Below are positions 57,957 through 64,000 of a stretch of 64,000 nt of DNA, in pieces. Made by a program: the position numbers and the translations under genes. Source of the DNA: Pseudomonadota bacterium (lineage in GTDB: Bacteria; Myxococcota; Myxococcia; Myxococcales; Myxococcaceae). A model generated the notes under the pieces. The model had not been told where the DNA came from. It worked only from the letters and a program-made list of their open reading frames with translations, and did not search any database. The first letter of the stretch is position 1; each line of letters begins with the position of its first letter. The DNA lies in contig JAFAAN010000175.1 of the NCBI GenBank assembly GCA_023426545.1, positions 62,001 through 126,000 on the forward strand, in the 5' to 3' direction.

Positions 57957-60425
57957 TCAGTGCCCCCGGCCCTGGTGCGCCGGCCGCTCGCCGCGCTGTA
58001 CTGCGCGGGCCTGACGGAACAGCGGAGCCAGCGCGGTGAAGCCCGCCACCACCGTGGATCCATTGTTCACCATGGCGGCGGCGGCGGGCGCCAGCCAGCC
58101 CAGGGACGCCAGCACCATGGCCACGGCGTTGGGCACCAGCACCAGCCCGAGCCCCCGCCGCACGCGGGAGAGGGTGTCCTCGCCCGCGGTGAAGGCCAGC
58201 AGCAGGTCATCGAGGCTTCCGCGCAGCAGCACCACGTCCGCCGTCTCCAGCGCCACGTCCGTGGCCCCGCGCAGGGAGATTCCGACATCGGCGAGCGCGA
58301 GCGCGGGCGCGTCGTTGATGCCATCTCCCACCATGACCACGATCCGCCCCCGGCGCCGGAGCGCGCGGACGTGCGTGGCCTTGTCCTCGGGGAGCAGCTC
58401 CGCGACGGCCTCGTCCACGCCCAGCCGGCCCGCCACCTCCGCCACCCGCGCCGGAGAGTCCCCCGACAGCAGGATGATGCGCCGCCGCCCGTTCTCCTTC
58501 AGCGCCTGGACCACCCGCGCGCTCTCCGGACGGAGCGTCTCCACGTAGACGATGCAGCCCGCCAGCTGGCCGTCGATGGTGACCCACAACGTGGAGGCCG
58601 CCTCCTCCACGGGCCGGGACAGGGCCGTGCGCGCCCGCGCCACGTCCACGCCCTGCTGCTGAATCCACCGCGCGCTGCCCACACAGACGCGGCGCCCGCG
58701 CACCTGGGCGCAGACACCCCGCCCCAGGACGAACTCCTCCATGCCCACCTCGGGCTGGGGTACCTCCACGCCCTGGGCCTGGGCGTGCTGCCGCACGGCC
58801 TCCGCCACCGGATGGGACTGGCGCAGCTCCGCCGCGGCGCTCAGGGCCAGCACCTCGTGCGCGTCCCAGCCCTCCACGGGGATGACGTCCACCACCTCCG
58901 GCACGCCGAGCGTCAGCGTGCCCGTCTTGTCGAAGACCACGGTGTCCGCCTGGGCCAGGCGCTCCAGGTACTGCGCGCCCTTGATGAGGATGCCCTGGCG
59001 GGCCGCGAGCGTCATCGCCACCAGCGCGCTCGCGGGCACCACGATTCGCACACCGGTTCCGAAGTCGGTGATGAGGACGCTGATGGGCCGCGCCACCTCC
59101 CGCGTCCAGAGCCACGTCGCCGCGGCGAGCCCGAACGTGGGGAGCACCACGGCGTTCGCCACCCGGTCCACCCGCGCCTGGAGTGTCATGGGCTTGGCGC
59201 CCGCACCTTCCAGGATTTGGAGGATCTTGGCCGCCGTGGTCTCCACACCCGCGCGCAGCACGCGCACCTGGAGGCTGCCCTCGCCCACGACGGACGCCGC
59301 CAGCACCCGGTCCCCGGCCTCGCGCACGCGGGGCTCCGACTCGCCCGTGAGGGCCTTCTCGTCCACCCACGCCGTGCCCGCCTCCACCGTCCCGTCGGCC
59401 GGCACGCTCTCACCGGCATGCACGACGATGAGGTCGCCCTCCTTGAGGCGGTCCGCCCGCACCTGCTCCACGTCTCCGCCGGAGCGGATGCGCCAGGCGT
59501 GGAGCACCTCCAGCCGCATCAGCCGGGAGATGGCCGACCGCGCGCGGTCCGCGCTGCGCTCGATCAACAGGTCGCCAATGCCCAGGAGCCAGGTGATGAG
59601 CGCCGCCGTCTGCACCTGCCCCGTGGCCAGCGACACGCCCACCGCCGCCATGTCGAGCAGGTCCACGGTGGCGCGCCGCTCGGCGACGGACTCGAGGGCG
59701 CGCTGCGCCAGCGGCAGGCTCGTCAGCGCGACCCCCGCGGCCAGCACGGGCATGGGCGCCACGTTCGCCACACACGCGGCGAGCACGGCCGTGTTGAAGG
59801 CGGAGGCGGCCCACTCCCGCTGGGGCGGCGCCGGCGCGGGGGGCCAGGTGGAGGGCTCGCTCGCGCGCACCGCCGCCACCAGCTGCTCCGCGCCGAGGAC
59901 CTCCGGGTCGAACGTCACCACCAGCGAGTGGATGGCGGGTGAGGCGCTCGCCTTGTGGACGCCCGGCTGCGTCGCCGCCCAGGCCGCCAGCTTCAGGATG
60001 TCGTCGTCCTCCAACCCGCGGACGTGCAGGCGCAGGCGACCCGGCAACGCATGCAGCACGTCCACCTGGAAGGGCCTGGGCGCGCGCCGGTGCAACGTGA
60101 AGGCGAAGTCCCGCACGCGCAGCGCGAACGCCCCCGGGAGCCGGGCCCCGTCCCGGTAATGCACCTTGACCAGCCCCGTGCTGCGCTGGCACGTGGCCAC
60201 CTGGACCTCGGGGCGGGACTCCAGCCACCCGAGCAGCTTGCGCAGCGTCTCCGTGTCCTCCGCCGCGCCCCGGATGTGGAGCCGGCCCGGGGCCGTGATG
60301 GACACGTGGAGCGAGGCGGGCCGCCCCGAGCCGCGAGCCTGGGGCTCGTGCCCATCCAGGACGTCCTGGGCCCGGTCCTTCCAACCGCGCGCGACGCCAC
60401 TCAGGAACTCGACCTCCGCCCGCAT
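57957..60425 (-). CDS. P1B-like P-type ATPase with two HMA2 domains and no CPC motif
   Basis: 822 residues. Two N-terminal HMA2-type domains (~36-112, 118-190; TAPGRLHIRG and LPGRLRLHVRG), then the P-type core: TGES (360-363), DKTGTLT (D499), HP in SHPVAEA, GDGINDAP. In P1B pumps a CPC or similar motif lies in the sixth membrane helix; here the equivalent stretch is DFGTGVRIVVPA (454-465), with no cysteine. Substrate is therefore unclear and may not be a soft metal. ATG at 60425 has GGAGGGG upstream. Belongs with the HMA2, DUF5132-like and EcsC-like genes. Confidence 0.88.
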   Translation of the reverse strand: MRAEVEFLSGVARGWKDRAQDVLDGHEPQARGSGRPASLHVSITAPGRLHIRGAAEDTETLRKLLGWLESRPEVQVATCQRSTGLVKVHYRDGARLPGAFALRVRDFAFTLHRRAPRPFQVDVLHALPGRLRLHVRGLEDDDILKLAAWAATQPGVHKASASPAIHSLVVTFDPEVLGAEQLVAAVRASEPSTWPPAPAPPQREWAASAFNTAVLAACVANVAPMPVLAAGVALTSLPLAQRALESVAERRATVDLLDMAAVGVSLATGQVQTAALITWLLGIGDLLIERSADRARSAISRLMRLEVLHAWRIRSGGDVEQVRADRLKEGDLIVVHAGESVPADGTVEAGTAWVDEKALTGESEPRVREAGDRVLAASVVGEGSLQVRVLRAGVETTAAKILQILEGAGAKPMTLQARVDRVANAVVLPTFGLAAATWLWTREVARPISVLITDFGTGVRIVVPASALVAMTLAARQGILIKGAQYLERLAQADTVVFDKTGTLTLGVPEVVDVIPVEGWDAHEVLALSAAAELRQSHPVAEAVRQHAQAQGVEVPQPEVGMEEFVLGRGVCAQVRGRRVCVGSARWIQQQGVDVARARTALSRPVEEAASTLWVTIDGQLAGCIVYVETLRPESARVVQALKENGRRRIILLSGDSPARVAEVAGRLGVDEAVAELLPEDKATHVRALRRRGRIVVMVGDGINDAPALALADVGISLRGATDVALETADVVLLRGSLDDLLLAFTAGEDTLSRVRRGLGLVLVPNAVAMVLASLGWLAPAAAAMVNNGSTVVAGFTALAPLFRQARAVQRGERPAHQGRGH

Positions 60426-60496
60426 GACCGCCCCTCCGACGTGACTCCCGTATGTCTACTTCCGGGCCCGGCGCCCCCCGCGCCGGGGCCAGGCCG

Positions 60497-61081
60497 TCAG
60501 GCGTGGGGCCTTGGCCGGAAGGCCACCGTCCCACTGACGTGCGCGGCGTCCTCCAGTTCCTGCTCCCGGACACCGTCGCGAAACACGCTGTAGGCCCAGT
60601 ACAGGGCATTGTCCCAGCGGGGCAGCCACCCCTTCTGCGACGGGTTGGTCACCAGCGAGTACACGCCCGTCACCGTGAGCACGGCGGGGATCAGCTCGTA
60701 CAGCCCCGCGCCGGTCAGCTCACGGGACAGGCCATCCAGCCACTTCGCGCCGCGCACGATGTTCTCGGCCGGGGGCCTGCGCGACCGCGCCACGGCGTCG
60801 GCGTCGGCGATGCCGTCCAGGCCCGCAGTGTCGACGATGGCCGCGAGCAGCGACTCCACGTCCGCGACCTCCGGGCTGTACTCGATGAGCAGGCTGCCGG
60901 TCAGCGGCGAATGGAGGGTGCAGGACACGCCCGGTGTCTCACCCAGCTCACCGCGCACGCGCTCGGCCACCTCCGAGACATCCCGGAAGCAGGCCGCCCG
61001 CACCCGCAGGCGGCCCGGCGAGTGGTGGACGAGCAGCAGCCATTCCCCTTCGACAGTCCCCGCGTCCGGGTCAAGCCTCAC
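60497..61081 (-). CDS. HMA2-domain protein
   Basis: 194 residues. N-terminal HMA2-like domain (~12-85; HHSPGRLRVRAACF) without metal-binding cysteine pair, then a hydrophobic helix region (~125-150; YELIPAVLTVTGVYSLV) and a charged tail. HMA2 domains are found with unusual P-type ATPases. GTG at 61081 overlaps the stop of the DUF5132-like gene (GTGA), so it is coupled. It lies 71 bp before the ATPase gene. Confidence 0.78.
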   Translation of the reverse strand: MRLDPDAGTVEGEWLLLVHHSPGRLRVRAACFRDVSEVAERVRGELGETPGVSCTLHSPLTGSLLIEYSPEVADVESLLAAIVDTAGLDGIADADAVARSRRPPAENIVRGAKWLDGLSRELTGAGLYELIPAVLTVTGVYSLVTNPSQKGWLPRWDNALYWAYSVFRDGVREQELEDAAHVSGTVAFRPRPHA

Positions 61082-61347
61082 GCGTGCCCCTCCCGGCGTT
61101 CCACCACGGGGTGAGCACCGTCCGCGGCGCGCCTGTGGTGGGCTTGATGAGCCTCGGCGCGCGACCGGGCCTCGGCGATGAGGTCGGAGAGGTACTCACG
61201 CTCCGTAGCGACGACCCGCCGCGTCCACCCCACCAGGTCGAACGCGGCGGTGGCGACGGAGACGATGGCGCCGCGCGAGGTGTCGACGGTGCTGCGCGCC
61301 ATCCAGCCCGTGGCCACGCCCGCCAGGAATGCGACCGCCGTCTTCAT
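61078..61347 (-). CDS. Small membrane protein, DUF5132-like
   Basis: 89 residues: a short N-terminal hydrophobic segment (VAFLAGVATGWMA), then an amphipathic charged helix (REYLSDLIAEARSRAEAH). It overlaps its neighbours on both sides by 4 bp, which places it firmly in the operon. DUF5132 proteins occur next to HMA2 proteins and P-type ATPases. Role unknown. Confidence 0.68.
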   Translation of the reverse strand: MKTAVAFLAGVATGWMARSTVDTSRGAIVSVATAAFDLVGWTRRVVATEREYLSDLIAEARSRAEAHQAHHRRAADGAHPVVERREGHA

Positions 61348-62558
61348 ACCGCCCCCGGGACGCCGTACGCCTCCGCGCCCAGCGCGGCCTCACGGGGCGA
61401 GGGAACATGCTCGCCGGAGGGCCCTTCCGCCCTCCCCCTGCCCACGACGCCATGGGCGCGGAACTGCTTCACCAGCTCCTGCACGCGCTCGCGCCGCAGC
61501 GGGCGGTTCAATGCGGTGGCCGCCTGCCGCAACAGCAGCCACTCCGCGTTCGAGGTGGACATGTCCACGGCGGCGATCACCTCCAGCGCGTGCAGGAAGG
61601 CGTCACGCGCCGGCTCCGGCACCTCGTGGAGGCGCTCGATCCAGGAGGACTCCTCGCCCCCGAGGCGCTCCAGCACCCGCTTGCGCGCCATGGACGGGCT
61701 CGCGCGGAGCAGGTGGGCCAGCATGACCAGCTCCTCGTCCCGCAGCGCGCCATCCGCGCCGAAGAGGAACCAGGCGCCCTCGATGAGTTGCTCCACGCAC
61801 CGGGCATCCACGGAGCGTACGGCGGAGAAGGCATCGTCCAGGGCGCGCCGATACCGCACATACTCCACCGCGGTGTCTCCGAACCGGCGCGTGTGCCGCC
61901 AGCTCGTCACGGAGGACGTGAGGACCCCCACGAAGGGAAGGACGTTGCGCAGCACGCCCTCGCCCATCAAGCGGTTGCCCAGGTTCCTCTCGGCCTCCTC
62001 CGTGTCCGCCGTCAGCAACCGGTTCACGCGCTGCGCGCCGTCGGTGTCCTCGCCCGACTCGGAGCCCGCGATGAGGGCGTGCAGGTGCAGGAAATCCCAC
62101 GGGTCATCCGGGTCGATGTGCACGCCGAACGCGGCGGCGACGTCGCACATCATCCGGGCCTGGATGAGCGAGCGCAGCATCGTGTCCAGCCCTATCGCGG
62201 CACCCGCGACGGGAACGGCGACCAGCGCGCCCAGGAACCCCGTGTCCACGGTGAACACGGTGGCGCTCGTGGAGATGCCCGCCGCGCTGGCCCCGATCAG
62301 GGCCACTTCCTTGCACGCGCGGCGGATGATGGCGTTCGTCTCGGAGGGCCGGAGGGCACGGGCGCCGGCCGCGGTGGCCGACTGCCGTGCCTCGTGGTGC
62401 CGCACGTAGGCTGTCACCAGCCGGGCGTGCCAGGCCCCTGAGCGGATGTCTTCGAGGCGAAGCTCCCGTCCGAGCTTCTCGGCGAAGTCTCGCAAGGGGT
62501 GGAGCGCGGCCGCCGACTTCGCGGCATCTTCCGGATGAAATGGAGCAGTTCGTGTCAT
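61344..62558 (-). CDS. EcsC-like protein with a TerB-like C-terminus
   Basis: 404 residues. Residues ~65-260 have EcsC-type features (GLDTMLRSLIQARMMCDVAAAFG in part, NVLPFVGVLTSSVTSW) with glycine-rich hydrophobic helices that suggest peripheral membrane association. Residues ~270-365 look like a TerB-type helical domain (FGADGALRDEELVMLAHLLR in part). ATG at 62558 begins MTRTAPFHPED; the longer frame is not protein-like. First gene of the ATPase operon. Confidence 0.72.
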   Translation of the reverse strand: MTRTAPFHPEDAAKSAAALHPLRDFAEKLGRELRLEDIRSGAWHARLVTAYVRHHEARQSATAAGARALRPSETNAIIRRACKEVALIGASAAGISTSATVFTVDTGFLGALVAVPVAGAAIGLDTMLRSLIQARMMCDVAAAFGVHIDPDDPWDFLHLHALIAGSESGEDTDGAQRVNRLLTADTEEAERNLGNRLMGEGVLRNVLPFVGVLTSSVTSWRHTRRFGDTAVEYVRYRRALDDAFSAVRSVDARCVEQLIEGAWFLFGADGALRDEELVMLAHLLRASPSMARKRVLERLGGEESSWIERLHEVPEPARDAFLHALEVIAAVDMSTSNAEWLLLRQAATALNRPLRRERVQELVKQFRAHGVVGRGRAEGPSGEHVPSPREAALGAEAYGVPGAV

Positions 62559-62759
62559 GGGCTTGCGTGCGGGAGCGGCCGTCCACGCCTGCTGTGTCAG
62601 GCGCGGCGCGGCCGGTGGGGGCGTCCGATGTGGCTTCCTGGATTCGGCGCGCACAAGCTAGTGGCCCCGCCATGCCCCGAGAACCGGTCCACGGGGTGAC
62701 TGCCACGCCGCCGGGTTGACGGCAGCGGAGCTGCCCCCGGGTGGCCCCCCAATGCCCGC

Positions 62760-63052
62760 TCAGCGCATGGACACGGCGGCCCGCGCCTCGCGCAGAAGCC
62801 CCGTGAGCTCCAATCCGCGAAGGCCGCCGCAGCGGGCTTCTGTTCCAGGATGAACCGATTCCGCAGCTCCCCGAGCGCACTCGCGACGACGTGGCCCTGG
62901 CGACGCCCCTCCGCGCGGGCCTGCCCGAACAGCTCCGCGGCGGGCGCGCTGCCCTCGACGAGCAAGGCGCTCCGGCGCAGGGCCAGCAAGCCCGTGAGCA
63001 ACCCGATTCCGGGTGACGCGCCCACCAGGGCCGCACCGCGCCCGGCCGACAC
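62760..63052 (-). pseudogene. Hypothetical gene with apparent frameshift
   Basis: A frame from GTG 63052 reads plausibly as MSAGRGAALVGASPGIG ... RNRFILEQKPAA to about 62835, then becomes Cys/Arg-rich. Removing one base near 62835 joins it to GLRGLELTGLLREARAAVSMR and a stop at 62760, a credible C-terminus. Either a pseudogene or a sequencing error. About 97 residues if repaired, with a short hydrophobic N-terminus. Confidence 0.5.
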
Positions 63053-63134
63053 GTTAGGCTTGCGGCACCATGCGTCCCGCCCAGCGCATCCCTGACCCGG
63101 TACATCCCTTCGAACCGCCTGTCACGGTGTCACA

Positions 63135-63713
63135 ATGACTCGCACATCCAATACGGCGCGAAAGACACAGCGGAAGTCCGCGGCGCCGCGCGCCCGTGTC
63201 AACCGGGAGGTGCGCGCACAACTGCTGCGCCTGGATCGCCTCGATGCCGCGCTGCGTTCCGCCTGGGTCGCCACGGAGTTCAAGGACCGGGACCTCGAAC
63301 GCAAGCTCGATGCGCTGACATCCGCCGGCATTGACTGGCTGCGAGACATCATCGCGGAGCACGGCTGGCCGGGCCGCAGCCTGGTGGGAGCCGCGGCGGC
63401 CGCTGCCGCGTGGCGCCTCGTCCAACATGCCGAGTGCTCCCTGACCTTCCAGCGTCGTTGCCTGAAGCTGCTGCGCGACGCGGCCGAGCGCGGGGAGGTG
63501 CCCCTCCAGCAGGTGCCCTACCTCACGGACGTCGTGCGCATGCGTGAGGGAAAAAAGCAGCTGTATGGAACGAAGTTCCGCAAGGTGAAGGGCCAGCTCG
63601 TACCGTTCCCCATCGAAAAGGCAGACACCGTTGACTTGCGGCGCGAACGGATGAACCTTCCTCCCCTGGAAGCCTATGCGCGGCGGATTCGCCGCCGCTT
63701 CCAACCCGCATGA
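63135..63713 (+). CDS. DUF6624-like protein
   Basis: 192 residues. The pattern GWPGRSLVGAAAAAAAWRLVQHAE followed by FQRRCLKLLRDAAERGEV, DVVRMREGKKQLYGTKF matches the DUF6624 family, which has no known function. The first ~25 residues are basic and probably disordered. Its stop overlaps the start of the next gene (ATGA). Confidence 0.8.
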   Translation: MTRTSNTARKTQRKSAAPRARVNREVRAQLLRLDRLDAALRSAWVATEFKDRDLERKLDALTSAGIDWLRDIIAEHGWPGRSLVGAAAAAAAWRLVQHAECSLTFQRRCLKLLRDAAERGEVPLQQVPYLTDVVRMREGKKQLYGTKFRKVKGQLVPFPIEKADTVDLRRERMNLPPLEAYARRIRRRFQPA

Positions 63714-64000
63714 CCCGAGCCACCATGCGCCATGGATTCGACTGGGGAACGTTCGCGAAGCGCCACTGGGAGAAGGCTCCCGCGCGACTGTCCTTGCCCC
63801 TCCCCATCCTCTCCGCCGAGCAGGTCTTCCAGCGTGCGGCCTCCACCTGCGAGCCCTTCCGGTTCGGAACACGCTTCCGCGCCCTGCCCGATGTCCGCTT
63901 CTTCGTGGGCCACGCCCGGCTGGCCGCGCCCGGCGCCATCCTTCCCGGCGTCGGCGACACCTCCATCGGCGCATACCTCGACCGCGCGTCCGCGAGCCTG
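63710..64000 (+). CDS. Unknown protein, cupin/JmjC-like N-terminus, 5' part
   Basis: 97 codons visible, open to the window end. The N-terminus (FDWGTFAKRHWEKAPARL) resembles the start of cupin-4/JmjC-type hydroxylases, which begin with a W-E-K-x-P segment, but the metal-binding HxD motif lies outside the window. The ATG overlaps the stop of the DUF6624-like gene, so the two are coupled. Confidence 0.55.
   Translation, partial: MTRATMRHGFDWGTFAKRHWEKAPARLSLPLPILSAEQVFQRAASTCEPFRFGTRFRALPDVRFFVGHARLAAPGAILPGVGDTSIGAYLDRASASL

Overview
The window looks like a chromosome segment of a myxobacterium (Myxococcus or a close relative). The evidence is very high GC by eye, GTG and TTG starts, many two-component proteins and NtrC-type activators, and an aib operon (alternative isovaleryl-CoA route), which I know from Myxococcus. 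I see no rRNA or tRNA genes, no CRISPR array, and no insertion sequence or phage integrase.

Layout. 0-7.3 kb: lipoate and 2-oxoacid dehydrogenase block on the minus strand (lpdA, lipA, an E2 acyltransferase, an AAA protein with a ClpX-type zinc finger, and LipB fused to a NUDIX domain), after the 3' end of a metallo-beta-lactamase-fold hydrolase gene. 7.3-18.5 kb: metabolic and signalling genes, including a ThiO-like oxidase, an HD-GYP response regulator, MoaA, ThiC behind a TPP riboswitch, a CBS protein, an OsmC-like protein and an NtrC-type regulator. 18.5-23.9 kb: a BlaI-type repressor with a clear operator/promoter and an M56 protease fused to a TonB domain, then a three-gene operon led by a globin-coupled (haem) sensor kinase.

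24.1-35.9 kb is accessory in character: a LysR regulator, a kelch/Ig-like lipoprotein, a WD40-like fragment, a tiny lipoprotein ORF, an acyltransferase, a four-gene lipid operon (carrier protein, diiron desaturase-like enzyme, hotdog thioesterase, fatty acyl-AMP ligase), a CoA-transferase remnant, a class 3 lipase and a SnoaL-like protein. Parts are visibly less GC-rich, and gene remnants are concentrated here.

35.9-51.1 kb: a BON/SRPBCC membrane protein, a PAS histidine kinase with its NtrC partner, a lone receiver, an OmpA-FecR-CHASE2 envelope group, a receiver-GAF protein with a degenerate GGDEF domain, a DUF6232-like protein with a pseudo-receiver, and a histidine kinase followed by what looks like only the DNA-binding tail of a lost regulator. 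51.2-55.8 kb: aibR-aibA-aibB-aibC-mvaS. 56-64 kb: small heat-shock protein, small envelope proteins, a lipoprotein preceded by a long RNA hairpin, an unusual P-type ATPase lacking the CPC motif with HMA2, DUF5132-like and EcsC/TerB-like partners, and a DUF6624-like gene followed by a partial gene.

How it fits together: the lipA/lipB/E2/E3 genes supply lipoylated 2-oxoacid dehydrogenases, which make branched-chain acyl-CoA primers. The aib operon provides isovaleryl-CoA when leucine breakdown is limiting, so both ends of the window bear on iso-branched fatty acid supply. The lipid operon in between may make or modify a specialised acyl chain.
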